Shown here piece by piece: positions 17,899 to 27,085 of a stretch of DNA of 64,000 nt; the first letter of the stretch is position 1; every line of letters begins with the position of its first letter. Under the pieces are notes generated by a model. The model saw nothing but the letters and a program-made list of their open reading frames with translations, was not told the origin of the DNA and searched no databases. The stretch covers positions 1 to 64,000 of the forward strand of contig NZ_CANMHM010000005.1 in assembly GCF_947497695.1 (NCBI RefSeq), written 5' to 3'. The position numbers and the translations under genes were made by a program. Origin of the DNA: an uncultured Polaribacter sp. Its GTDB lineage: Bacteria; Bacteroidota; Bacteroidia; Flavobacteriales; Flavobacteriaceae.

Positions 17899-18771
17899 AT
17901 GAATATTTTAGTAACCGGATCAAATGGACAACTGGGTTCAGAATTACAAGATTTATCAACTAGTTTTTTAAATTTTAATTTTATATTTAAAGATCTACCA
18001 GATTTAGATATTTGTAATTATTCAGAAATAGAAAATTGTATCACTACCAATAATATTAATGCTGTAATAAATTGTGCAGCCTATACTGCTGTAGATAGGG
18101 CTGAAGAAGATCAACAAATTGCTCAAAAAGTTAATTCAGATGGTGTTTTTAATATTGTAAAAGCTCTTAGTAAAGTAAAAGGTAAATTAATTCATATTTC
18201 TACAGATTATGTTTTTGATGGAAATGGTTATTTACCTTACCAAGAATTTGACCAGGTTAATCCTATAGGTGTTTATGGTAATACCAAAAGAAGTGGAGAA
18301 TTATCAGTTATTAATTCTGATATTGATGCCATCATCATAAGAACATCATGGTTGTACTCTGCTTATGGTAATAATTTTGTAAAAACAATGTTAAGATTAG
18401 GGGGTGAAAGGGATGAGTTAGGTGTCATTTTTGATCAAGTTGGTACGCCTACAAACGCAGCAGATTTAGCAAAAGTTTGTCTTGATATATTCTCTTATAA
18501 TAATGAATCTAATATTTCAGAGAAATGTCAAGTGTATCATTTTTCTAATGAAGGTGTTGCTTCTTGGTATGATTTTGCAAAAGCAATAATGGCAATTGGA
18601 GGGGTTAAATGTAAAGTAAAACCAATCGAAACAAAAGAGTATCCAACACCTGCAAAAAGACCTCATTTTTCAGTTTTAAATAAATCTAAAATTAAAAAAG
18701 ATTTTGAAATTAAAATTCCTTATTGGAGAGATTCACTTGAAGAGTGTATTTCAAAGTTAAACAATAAATAA
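17899..18771 (+). CDS. rfbD: dTDP-4-dehydrorhamnose reductase RfbD/RmlD
   Basis: 290-aa NADPH-dependent reductase completing dTDP-L-rhamnose. The Rossmann motif TGSNGQLGSEL begins at residue 6; AAYTAVDRAEED is the RmlD signature; STDYVFDG and VYGNTKRSGE (Tyr-x3-Lys) mark the active site. Length is normal. It is part of the rfbACDB string. Confidence 0.96.
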   Translation: MNILVTGSNGQLGSELQDLSTSFLNFNFIFKDLPDLDICNYSEIENCITTNNINAVINCAAYTAVDRAEEDQQIAQKVNSDGVFNIVKALSKVKGKLIHISTDYVFDGNGYLPYQEFDQVNPIGVYGNTKRSGELSVINSDIDAIIIRTSWLYSAYGNNFVKTMLRLGGERDELGVIFDQVGTPTNAADLAKVCLDIFSYNNESNISEKCQVYHFSNEGVASWYDFAKAIMAIGGVKCKVKPIETKEYPTPAKRPHFSVLNKSKIKKDFEIKIPYWRDSLEECISKLNNK

Positions 18772-18778
18772 AAATTAA

Positions 18779-19828
18779 ATGAAAAAGAATATATTAGTTA
18801 CAGGAGGAGCAGGTTTTATAGGATCTCATTTGGTAAGGTTGTTAGTTAATAAATATCCAAATTATCATATTGTTAATATGGATAAGTTAACGTATGCAGG
18901 AAACCTTGAAAATTTAAAAGATATTGAAAGCAAAGAAAATTATTCTTTTGTTAAATGCGATATTTGTGATTTTGATAAGGTTAAAAATGTTTTTATCGAT
19001 TACAAAATAGATAATGTTATTCATTTGGCAGCAGAATCTCATGTAGATAGATCTATAAAAGATCCTTTTTCATTTGCTCAAACCAATGTTATGGGTACTT
19101 TAAGTTTATTACAAGCTGCAAAATTATATTGGGCTAATAATTTTAAAGACAAATTGTTTTATCATGTTTCTACAGATGAAGTTTATGGCTCTTTAGGTAA
19201 AGAAGGTTTCTTTTTAGAAACTACAGCCTATGACCCACATTCACCTTACTCAGCATCTAAGGCATCGTCAGACCATTTTGTTAGATCTTTTCAAGATACT
19301 TACCAGTTTCCTACAGTTATCTCAAATTGTTCAAATAATTATGGGTCTTATCAATTTCCTGAAAAATTAATACCATTATTTATTAATAATATTTGCCAAA
19401 ACAAACCCTTACCAGTTTATGGTAAAGGAGAAAATGTAAGAGATTGGTTGTTTGTAGATGATCATGCAAGAGCTATCGATGTAATTTTCCATAAAGGAAA
19501 GTTAGGGGAGACCTATAATATTGGAGGGTTTAATGAATGGAAGAATATTGATTTAATTAAAGTTATTATTAAAACTGTAGATAAGTACCTTGGTAGAGAA
19601 ATTGGTGCTTCAGAAAAACTGATAACATACGTTACAGATAGGGCAGGACATGATTTAAGGTATGCCATAGATTCTACAAAGTTAAAAGATGAATTAGGCT
19701 GGGAACCTTCATTACAATTTGAAGAAGGTATAGATAAAACAGTAAAATGGTATTTAGATAATGAAACTTGGTTAAAAAATGTAACCTCTGGTGATTATGC
19801 TAAATATTACGAAGCAATGTATAAATAA
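18779..19828 (+). CDS. rfbB: dTDP-glucose 4,6-dehydratase RfbB/RmlB
   Basis: 349-aa extended SDR that makes dTDP-4-keto-6-deoxyglucose. GGAGFIGSH at 9-17, HLAAESHVDRSI, STDEVYGSLG and YSASKASSDHFVR (Tyr-x3-Lys) are all present, as is the sugar-binding NCSNNYG. It ends the rhamnose block; 21 bases later comes the initiating transferase. Confidence 0.96.
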   Translation: MKKNILVTGGAGFIGSHLVRLLVNKYPNYHIVNMDKLTYAGNLENLKDIESKENYSFVKCDICDFDKVKNVFIDYKIDNVIHLAAESHVDRSIKDPFSFAQTNVMGTLSLLQAAKLYWANNFKDKLFYHVSTDEVYGSLGKEGFFLETTAYDPHSPYSASKASSDHFVRSFQDTYQFPTVISNCSNNYGSYQFPEKLIPLFINNICQNKPLPVYGKGENVRDWLFVDDHARAIDVIFHKGKLGETYNIGGFNEWKNIDLIKVIIKTVDKYLGREIGASEKLITYVTDRAGHDLRYAIDSTKLKDELGWEPSLQFEEGIDKTVKWYLDNETWLKNVTSGDYAKYYEAMYK

Positions 19829-19849
19829 TTTTTTCTTTAATTTTAGTTT

Positions 19850-20824
19850 ATGAATTTATACTTATTGGTATTTGCAATTTTAGCAATAACTTGTTTTATT
19901 TATTTAAAATTAGCTATTAAATTTAAAATTATAGATAAACCCAATCAAAGAAGTTCTCACACAAAAATTACAGTGAGAGGAGGAGGAATTGTTTTTCCAA
20001 TTGCTGTTCTATTATGCTTCTTTTTCAATGAGTTTCAGTATTTCTACTTTACTCTTGGAGTTTTATTAATTTCTATTGTTAGCTTTTTAGATGATATATA
20101 TACTTTAAGTTCTAAAATTAGGTTTCCTTTTCAATTTATAGCAGTTTTTTTAATTTTATACCAAGTCAGTCTTCCTTTTGTACCCATTTATTTTTTTGTA
20201 TTTTATCTATTACTAGGTGTTGGGCTGGTAAATATGTTCAATTTTATGGATGGTATTAATGGTATTACAGGCATGTATAGTTTGGCTGTTTTGCTAGGGT
20301 TGTTCCTAATTAATAATAACGAGCAAATTGTAAATGAAGATTTAATTATCTACTCTGTAATTTCACTCTTAATATTTGGGTTTTATAACTTTAGAAGAAA
20401 AGCACTTTTTTTTGCAGGTGATATTGGAAGCATAGTAATTGGTATGGTTATATTTTTTATAGGCTTGTTATTTGCGATACAATTAGCATCACCATTAATT
20501 TTATTAATTGTTATTGTTTATGGAGCTGATTCTGGTATGACACTTTTGTATAGAAAGTTTTATACTCAAGAAAATATTTTTGATGCTCATAGGCATCATA
20601 TTTATCAAAAAATAGTAGATGTTTATAAAATTTCGCATTTAAAAGTAGCAGCTATTTATAGTGTAATTCAGTTAATTATAAATTATATTATCTTTAATAC
20701 ATATAATTTAGAACTCTCTAGCCAACTTATAGTTTTCTTTGGGTTAGTTTTATTATTTATGATATTGTATGTTTTATTATTTAGAATAATAAGAAAAAAA
20801 GATTTAATTAAAAATGCCTCATAA
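19850..20824 (+). CDS. Undecaprenyl-phosphate sugar-1-phosphate transferase (WecA/TagO/MraY family)
   Basis: 324 aa with about ten membrane segments. Family motifs: SFLDDIYTLS (Asp-Asp), MFNFMDGINGITG and FFAGDIGSIVIG in the cytoplasmic loops, and the late HRHHIYQ His motif. Such enzymes load a UDP-N-acetylaminosugar phosphate onto undecaprenyl phosphate and so start each repeat unit. With an aminotransferase and a 4,6-dehydratase immediately downstream, the donor may be a UDP-2-acetamido-2,6-dideoxy sugar rather than plain UDP-GlcNAc. It overlaps the aminotransferase gene by 11 bases. Confidence 0.88.
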   Translation: MNLYLLVFAILAITCFIYLKLAIKFKIIDKPNQRSSHTKITVRGGGIVFPIAVLLCFFFNEFQYFYFTLGVLLISIVSFLDDIYTLSSKIRFPFQFIAVFLILYQVSLPFVPIYFFVFYLLLGVGLVNMFNFMDGINGITGMYSLAVLLGLFLINNNEQIVNEDLIIYSVISLLIFGFYNFRRKALFFAGDIGSIVIGMVIFFIGLLFAIQLASPLILLIVIVYGADSGMTLLYRKFYTQENIFDAHRHHIYQKIVDVYKISHLKVAAIYSVIQLIINYIIFNTYNLELSSQLIVFFGLVLLFMILYVLLFRIIRKKDLIKNAS

Positions 20825-21920
20825 AATTCACTTATCAACTTCAGAAATATCTTTAAAGTTTCCTTTTAAAATTTCAACTAAAAATACCAATTCTATTTTA
20901 AATTTTGAGGAAAAACTAGAAAGATATTATGGTACTGATAAGAAAATTGTAGCTTTAAATTCTGGCACTTCAGCAATACATTTAGCATTAATTTTAAGTG
21001 GTGTTAAAAAAGGAGATGAAGTTTTATGCCAATCATTTACCTATGTAGCAACAGTAAATCCAATACAATACCAAAATGCAACCCCTATTTTTGTTGATAG
21101 TGAGCTTGATACGTGGAATATGTGTCCTGTATATTTAGAGAAGGCTATAAAAGATCGAATTTCAAAAGGTAAAAAACCAAAAGCAATTATTTTTGTTCAT
21201 ATATATGGCATGCCAGCAAAAGTAGATGAAATTGTTAGTGTAGCAAAAAAGTACAATATTGCTTTGATTGAAGATGCTGCTGAAGCACTTGGCTCTGAAT
21301 ATAAAGGTAAAAAGTGTGGTAGTTTTGGTGATTTTGGAATTCTTTCCTTTAACAACAATAAAATCATATCCACCTTTGGTGGAGGAGCATTAATTTGTAA
21401 CACCAAAATAGATAAACAGCAAGCTATTTTTTTAGCAACTCAGGCAAAAGATAAATCTACACATTATGAGCATTCTAAATTAGGGTATAATTATAGATTG
21501 AGTCCCTTGTTAGCAGAACTTGGTTGTTACCAATTAGATACTTTAGATCAAAATATAGCTTTTAGAAGAAAAAACAATCAATTTTACCAAAACCTATTTA
21601 AACATCGTAACCAAGTTTTACTTTTTAAAGAACCATCTAAAAGCTATTTCTCTAATCATTGGCTAAATTGCATTTTATTTTCTGAATGTAATAATGATTT
21701 TTTTAAAGAAGAGTTAAAAGTACAATTAGATAAAGATAAAATTGAATATAGAACTTTATGGAAGCCAATGCATTTACAACCACTTTTTAAAAAACATCCA
21801 TTTTATGGAGCTCGTAAAAGTGAGTATTTATTTAAAAATGGTTTATGTTTACCCTCTGGATCGAATCTTAAAAAAAATGATTTTATCCGAATTAAAGATT
21901 CTATTAATAAAATTTTGTAG
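20814..21920 (+). CDS. DegT/DnrJ/EryC1 family sugar aminotransferase
   Basis: 368-aa PLP-dependent enzyme. NSGTSAIHLAL near residue 49, EDAAEALGS with Asp154, and SFNNNKIISTFGGG, which places the PLP Lys at 183, identify the family. These enzymes aminate 4-keto (or 3-keto) nucleotide sugars. The neighbouring membrane dehydratase makes a UDP-4-keto-6-deoxy sugar, so the likely product is UDP-2-acetamido-4-amino-2,4,6-trideoxyglucose or its epimer. The start overlaps the transferase gene by 11 bases; the protein aligns with the family from its N-terminus. Confidence 0.88.
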   Translation: MPHKIHLSTSEISLKFPFKISTKNTNSILNFEEKLERYYGTDKKIVALNSGTSAIHLALILSGVKKGDEVLCQSFTYVATVNPIQYQNATPIFVDSELDTWNMCPVYLEKAIKDRISKGKKPKAIIFVHIYGMPAKVDEIVSVAKKYNIALIEDAAEALGSEYKGKKCGSFGDFGILSFNNNKIISTFGGGALICNTKIDKQQAIFLATQAKDKSTHYEHSKLGYNYRLSPLLAELGCYQLDTLDQNIAFRRKNNQFYQNLFKHRNQVLLFKEPSKSYFSNHWLNCILFSECNNDFFKEELKVQLDKDKIEYRTLWKPMHLQPLFKKHPFYGARKSEYLFKNGLCLPSGSNLKKNDFIRIKDSINKIL

Positions 21921-21944
21921 TTTCGTTTTAAAATGCACAAATAA

Positions 21945-23840
21945 ATGTTAAAGAAAATTATATTAAATGCTTTAAAGAATCACGCCTCTAAATGGGTGGT
22001 TTTATTTGTAGATTTAGTTTTGATATCTTCAAGTTATGTTTTTACTTATTTTGTAAGGTTTATAGATTTAGAAGCGCAGTTTGAAATTTTATTAAAACAA
22101 TTGCCAATACTAATTATAATAGCACTAATTAGTTTTCTTGCAGTTGGCTCTTATAAAGGTATCATTAGACATACAGGAACAAAAGATGTTTTTAACGTCT
22201 TTTTTGGTGTGTCTATATTCAGTTTAATTTTAACATTTGGTGTAATTTTAAATAAACTGTTTACAATAAGTTCTGTTTTAGTAATTCCAAGATCTGTATT
22301 ATTGATACATTATTTAGTGTCCATATTTGTATTAGTAATCAGCAGGTACATTTTTAAAGCCTTTTATGAAACTATTTCATCACAATTAAAAACATTAACA
22401 AATGTATTAGTTTTTGGTGCTGGAGAATCTGGTATCATAACTTATAACGCACTAAATAACGAAAGAAAAAGTAATTATGTTGTTTTTGGTTTTATTGATG
22501 ACGATAAAAATAAAATAAATAAAAAAATAAATAGGATTAAAATATATGATGCAAAAAAGATAACAGAAGATTTTGTATCAAAAAATCATATCCAAGAAGT
22601 AATCATATCAATTCAAAATTTAAAACCTAATAGACTTCTAGAAATAACTGATGAATATTTAAAATTAAATTTAAAAGTAAAAATTGTTCCACCTTTATCA
22701 AAATGGATAGAAGGAGATTTAAATGCAAACCAAATACAACAAATTAATATTGAAGACCTATTAGATAGAGATCAAATTACAATAGATAATCCGATTGTTC
22801 AAAGAGATGTAGATAATAAAGTGGTTTTGGTTACTGGAGCAGCAGGGTCTATTGGAAGCGAAATTTCTAGACAATTATGTCTTTACAGTTGTAAGTTAAT
22901 TGTTTTATTAGATCAAGCAGAGTCGCCTCTTTATGATTTACAACAAGAGTTAATTCAAAAAGGTATCACTAATTTTGTTGCTATAGTGTCAGATGTAAGG
23001 GATAAACACAAAATTTCTAGAATTTTTAAAAAATATAAACCAGAAAGAGTTTTTCATGCTGCAGCATATAAGCATGTGCCTTTAATGGAAAAAAGTCCTT
23101 ATGAAGCAATTAAAGTAAATGTTTTGGGAACAAAAAATTTAGTAGATTTATCCTTAGAAAATGAAATTGAACGATTTGTAATGATTTCTACAGATAAAGC
23201 TGTAAACCCAACCAATGTTATGGGAGCTTCTAAAAGAATTGCAGAATTGTATATTAGCTGCGCTAGCAAAAATTCTAAAACAACAAAATTTACAACAACA
23301 AGATTTGGAAATGTTTTAGGTTCAAATGGATCTGTAATTCCGCTCTTTAAGAAACAAATTGAAAATGGAGGTCCTTTGACCGTGACTCATAAAGATATTA
23401 CTAGGTATTTTATGACAATTCCAGAAGCATGTAGTTTAGTTTTGGAGGCAGGAACGATGGGGAAAGGTGGAGAAATCTACATATTTGATATGGGTAAATC
23501 AGTCAAAATTTTTGAAATAGCAAAGAGGATGATTGATTTATCAGGCCTAAAATACCCTGAAGATATTGATATAAAAATAACAGGTTTAAGACCTGGAGAA
23601 AAATTATATGAAGAGTTATTAGCTAATGGAGAAAATACAATTAAGACGTATCATGAAAAAATTATGATTGCTAAAACTCAAACACTAGAGGATCCCGATA
23701 TAAAATCTAAAATTGATGATTTAACTACTGATTTTAATTTATTAGACAATAGTAATCTTGTTAAATTAATGAAAGCCGTCGTTCCAGAATATGTGTCTAA
23801 CAACTCAGAATTTGAAAAGCTAGATAATGTTAGTTTCTAG
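21945..23840 (+). CDS. Membrane-bound UDP-sugar 4,6-dehydratase (WbpM/PglF/CapD family)
   Basis: 631 aa. Four transmembrane segments occupy residues 15-140. A CoA-binding-like domain (FGAGESG at 158-164) follows, then the catalytic SDR with VTGAAGSIGSE at 296-306 and STDKAVNPTNVMGASK at 415-430. The canonical Tyr of Tyr-x3-Lys is replaced by Met426 (Lys430), the known peculiarity of the WbpM/PglF group. The reaction is UDP-GlcNAc to UDP-2-acetamido-4-keto-6-deoxyglucose. It sits between the aminotransferase and the export genes. Confidence 0.9.
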   Translation: MLKKIILNALKNHASKWVVLFVDLVLISSSYVFTYFVRFIDLEAQFEILLKQLPILIIIALISFLAVGSYKGIIRHTGTKDVFNVFFGVSIFSLILTFGVILNKLFTISSVLVIPRSVLLIHYLVSIFVLVISRYIFKAFYETISSQLKTLTNVLVFGAGESGIITYNALNNERKSNYVVFGFIDDDKNKINKKINRIKIYDAKKITEDFVSKNHIQEVIISIQNLKPNRLLEITDEYLKLNLKVKIVPPLSKWIEGDLNANQIQQINIEDLLDRDQITIDNPIVQRDVDNKVVLVTGAAGSIGSEISRQLCLYSCKLIVLLDQAESPLYDLQQELIQKGITNFVAIVSDVRDKHKISRIFKKYKPERVFHAAAYKHVPLMEKSPYEAIKVNVLGTKNLVDLSLENEIERFVMISTDKAVNPTNVMGASKRIAELYISCASKNSKTTKFTTTRFGNVLGSNGSVIPLFKKQIENGGPLTVTHKDITRYFMTIPEACSLVLEAGTMGKGGEIYIFDMGKSVKIFEIAKRMIDLSGLKYPEDIDIKITGLRPGEKLYEELLANGENTIKTYHEKIMIAKTQTLEDPDIKSKIDDLTTDFNLLDNSNLVKLMKAVVPEYVSNNSEFEKLDNVSF

Positions 23841-23876
23841 TTATTTTTTATGCTACTTTTGAAAAAATTTTTTAAT

Positions 23877-24650
23877 ATGATGAAGCTTAAAATTAAAGCA
23901 ACTTTTATTTTATTAATATTATTAATTTCCTCATGTGTCTCAAATAAAGATATTGCTTACTTTCAATTTGATGAAATTGAGCAAAATAAGGTAAGTAATA
24001 GATTTAAAACAATATTTAAGCCAGATGATTTATTACAGATCACAATTTCTTCAGAAGATATTGATGCTGCAATGCCTTTTAATCTTCCAGCAGTAACTTT
24101 TGGAGCCTCTAATTCTGCTGCAATCGGTAGCCCAAGACAACAAAATTACCTTATAGATAGTAAAGGAGAAATAGATTTTCCAATATTAGGAAAATTAAAG
24201 CTAGGAGGTATAACAAGAGAACAGGCTATAGAGTTGTTAAAAACTAAATTATCACCAGATTACATTTCAAATCCAACAATAAATATAAGAATAGCTAATT
24301 TTAAAATAACTGTTTATGGAGATGTTCAAAGGCCAGGTACTTTTACAATTCCAAATGAAAGAGTAAGTATTTTAGATGCAATTGGTTTGGCCGGAGATTT
24401 AAACATTTCTGGTCGTAGAGATAATGTAATGGTTATTAGAGAAGAGGGGAATAGAAAAGTAAAATATAAAGTAAACTTGCTTTCTAATAAAACACTTACT
24501 TCTCCTGTTTTTTATTTACAACAAAATGATGTTGTTTATGTTGAACATAATAAGGCTAGAATACAATCTGCCATATCTAATACAAGTGTTAGTCTATTCA
24601 TCTCAGTTACAGGTTTACTTATAACTATTGTTTCTCTTTTAACAAGATAA
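23877..24650 (+). CDS. Polysaccharide export outer-membrane lipoprotein (Wza family)
   Basis: About 257 aa from the ATG at 23877 (an in-frame ATG at 23850 would add nine residues; the chosen start gives a more typical lipoprotein signal, KATFILLILLISSC, with the lipobox Cys at residue 20). The poly-export domain (FKPDDLLQITISSED...) and an SLBB-type region (ITVYGDVQRPGTFTIP) follow; the C-terminus has a hydrophobic helix. It forms the outer-membrane channel that works with the Wzc protein encoded four bases downstream. Confidence 0.9.
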   Translation: MMKLKIKATFILLILLISSCVSNKDIAYFQFDEIEQNKVSNRFKTIFKPDDLLQITISSEDIDAAMPFNLPAVTFGASNSAAIGSPRQQNYLIDSKGEIDFPILGKLKLGGITREQAIELLKTKLSPDYISNPTINIRIANFKITVYGDVQRPGTFTIPNERVSILDAIGLAGDLNISGRRDNVMVIREEGNRKVKYKVNLLSNKTLTSPVFYLQQNDVVYVEHNKARIQSAISNTSVSLFISVTGLLITIVSLLTR

Positions 24651-24654
24651 TAAA

Positions 24655-27042
24655 ATGCAAAATTTTAAAGAAAAAACCAATTTAAAAGTTGATTTAGATT
24701 CAGATACTTTAAATGTTAGAGAAGAATTAGAAAAATATCTTTTTCATTGGAAATGGTTTGTGTTAAGTGTTATAATATCATTTCTAATTGCTTTTACATA
24801 TTTAAGATATACTACACCACAATTTAGTGCTTCTACTTCTATTATGATAAAAGATAATATGAAATCTGGAATATCAAAAGAGTTTGCAGCCTTTGAAGAT
24901 CTAGGCATTGTAGGGGGGTCTGCAAACAACACAGATAATGAGATAGAAATTATTAAATCAAGAAAAATTGTTGGAGCAGTTGTTGATTCTTTAGATTTAA
25001 AAACGCTTTATTTTGTAGAAGGAAGAATAAAGAAGTACGAAATATACGATAATATTCCTTTTAAGATTTTATTTAACACTCTTAAAAACGATTTTGCTGA
25101 ATTTAAACAAGATACATCTTTTACAGTAAATATTATTTCTGATAAAAGTTATGAATTAATAGATATGAATGATAAATTGATATCTACACACGATTTTGAT
25201 AAAACTGTAAAATCTAAACTGGGTGTTTTTAAAATAAAAAAAACAAAATTATTTAATTCAACAAAACATAATAAAATTTATGTTAATTTATGGGATAGAG
25301 AAAAAGTAATAGATAGCTATAGATCTAAAATAAAGATTAATTTAGTTAATAAAAACTCTAGTGTTTTAAATTTGTCTATTATTTCACCCTTAAAAAAGAA
25401 AGCAGAAGATATATTAAATGAGTTGGTTACTCAGTATAATTTAGACGCTATTTCAGATAAAAGTGAAGTGTCTCAAAAAACTAAAAAATTTATAGACAAT
25501 AGGTTAGAGGCTATTGGAAAAGATTTAAATTCAATACAAGATAGAGTTCGCCAATTTAAAACGGATAATAAAATAACTGGATTATCAACTGAAGGTGAAC
25601 TAGCCTTACAAAAAGCCTCTATTAATGATGAAAAACTCATACAAATAAAAACAGAGCTAGATATTGCTAAGGGGGTTTTATTAAATATCAATAAAAATTC
25701 TAATATAACTGAAACTTTACCTCAAAATTTAGGTTTTTCTGATGTAAGTATATCACATTCAATCAATACTTATAATGAAATAGTAATTTTGAAAAATAGA
25801 TTAAGTATGAGTGCTGGAGATAAAAACCCTACATTAATACTATATCAAAAAGAATTAACAGCTAAACGAGAAAACATAAAAAGAAGTATTTTAAATTTAA
25901 TTACTTCTTTAGAAACTAAATACAATCAAATTAATTTAGAAAGCAAAAAAAACAACTCAAAAGTTTCTGAAATACCCTTTTTAGAAAGAGGTTATATAGA
26001 TATTGCAAGACAGCAAGAGATTATATCAGGTTTGTATTCATACTTATTAAAGAAAAAAGAAGAAACAGCAATTTCACTAGCAGTTACTGTAGCTAATGCA
26101 AAAATTATTGATGTTGCTTATAGTTCAGGTTTACCTGTTTCCCCAAAGAGAGCAATAATTTATTTAGTATCATTTTTCCTTGGTTTGCTAATTCCTTTCA
26201 TTATCATCTATCTTAGAAATTTGTTAGATACTAAAGTTCATTCTAGACATGATATTGAAGACCTAACAAATATTCCTTTTCTAGGAGATATACCACATTC
26301 ATTATCTCAGGAAAAAATAGTTATAACTTCAGAGTCAAGAACTAGTGCAGCAGAGGCATTCAGGTTAATAAGAACTAATTTAGAGTTTATGTTTGCAAAA
26401 CCGACTAATAATAATGAAGGGAAAACTATTTTTGTTACTTCTACAACAAGTGGAGAAGGAAAATCCTTTGTTTCAATTAATTTGGCAACTGCCTTATCTT
26501 TATCAGAAAAAAAAGTGTTATTGATTGGTATGGATTTAAGAGCTCCTAAAGTAACAGAATATCTTGGTATAGCCGAAAGAAAAGGGGTCACAAATTATAT
26601 TGCAAATGATTCTATATCTTTAAATGATTTGAAATTTTCTATTCCTCAAATTAAAAAATTAGATATAATTGCTTCTGGTGCAATACCACCAAATCCAGCA
26701 GAACTACTTTTAACAAATAGAGTAAAAGATTTGTTTGAAGAACTTAGAAAAGAGTACGATTATATTGTAGTAGATACTGCACCTGTTAATTTAGTAACAG
26801 ACACCTTGTTAATTGCTAAATATGCAGATATGTTTTTATATGTTGCTAGAGCAAATTATTTAGATAAAAGAATGCTAGTAGTACCACAAACCTTACATAA
26901 AGAAAATAAATTACCTAATATGGCTATTGTATTAAATGATACAGATATTACTAGAGGTTATGGTTATGGCTATGGTTATGGCTATGGTTATGGCTATGTT
27001 GTAGAGGAGCTAAGACCATGGTATAAAAGAATTTTCTCATAA
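24655..27042 (+). CDS. Wzc-type polysaccharide co-polymerase with bacterial tyrosine kinase
   Basis: 795 aa. An N-terminal Wzz-like domain with one transmembrane helix near residue 45, a long periplasmic coiled-coil part, and a second helix near residue 510 precede a cytoplasmic BY-kinase. The Walker A motif TSGEGKS is at 598-604, the Walker A' motif lies in LLIGMDLRAPK, and Walker B is IVVDTAP. The C-terminus has seven consecutive Gly-Tyr pairs (768-781), the autophosphorylated tyrosine cluster, encoded by a 12-bp tandem repeat. It controls chain length and export with the Wza protein, and is presumably dephosphorylated by the convergent YwqE-type phosphatase. Confidence 0.94.
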   Translation: MQNFKEKTNLKVDLDSDTLNVREELEKYLFHWKWFVLSVIISFLIAFTYLRYTTPQFSASTSIMIKDNMKSGISKEFAAFEDLGIVGGSANNTDNEIEIIKSRKIVGAVVDSLDLKTLYFVEGRIKKYEIYDNIPFKILFNTLKNDFAEFKQDTSFTVNIISDKSYELIDMNDKLISTHDFDKTVKSKLGVFKIKKTKLFNSTKHNKIYVNLWDREKVIDSYRSKIKINLVNKNSSVLNLSIISPLKKKAEDILNELVTQYNLDAISDKSEVSQKTKKFIDNRLEAIGKDLNSIQDRVRQFKTDNKITGLSTEGELALQKASINDEKLIQIKTELDIAKGVLLNINKNSNITETLPQNLGFSDVSISHSINTYNEIVILKNRLSMSAGDKNPTLILYQKELTAKRENIKRSILNLITSLETKYNQINLESKKNNSKVSEIPFLERGYIDIARQQEIISGLYSYLLKKKEETAISLAVTVANAKIIDVAYSSGLPVSPKRAIIYLVSFFLGLLIPFIIIYLRNLLDTKVHSRHDIEDLTNIPFLGDIPHSLSQEKIVITSESRTSAAEAFRLIRTNLEFMFAKPTNNNEGKTIFVTSTTSGEGKSFVSINLATALSLSEKKVLLIGMDLRAPKVTEYLGIAERKGVTNYIANDSISLNDLKFSIPQIKKLDIIASGAIPPNPAELLLTNRVKDLFEELRKEYDYIVVDTAPVNLVTDTLLIAKYADMFLYVARANYLDKRMLVVPQTLHKENKLPNMAIVLNDTDITRGYGYGYGYGYGYGYVVEELRPWYKRIFS
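26956..26997 (+). repeat. Short tandem repeat encoding the Wzc tyrosine tail
   Basis: Forty-two bases made of GGTTAT/GGCTAT hexamers; after one GGTTAT the unit GGTTATGGCTAT repeats three times exactly. Slippage by 6 or 12 bases keeps the frame and changes the number of Gly-Tyr pairs (now seven) in the kinase tail. Confidence 0.9.
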
Positions 27043-27053
27043 TTAAAATGAAT

Positions 27054-27085
27054 AAAAAAAACGGATATTTATTATCCGTTTTTTT
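27054..27085. terminator. Bidirectional intrinsic terminator between wzc and ywqE
   Basis: An A-run followed by ACGGATA, a five-base loop, TATCCGT and a T-run: a near-perfect hairpin (about 12 bp) with U-tracts on both strands. It ends the 26-kb plus-strand locus and also the convergent phosphatase gene, whose stop codon it touches. Confidence 0.88.

Noticed and set aside
26956..26997. CRISPR-like or VNTR array
   Set aside because: Units are 12 bp with no spacers and encode the expected tyrosine tail of a BY-kinase. No CRISPR array was seen anywhere in the window.
1..27042. Integrated mobile element or prophage explaining the glycan locus
   Set aside because: No integrase, transposase, att-like duplication or phage gene was found; AT-rich composition alone is usual for exchangeable glycan loci.
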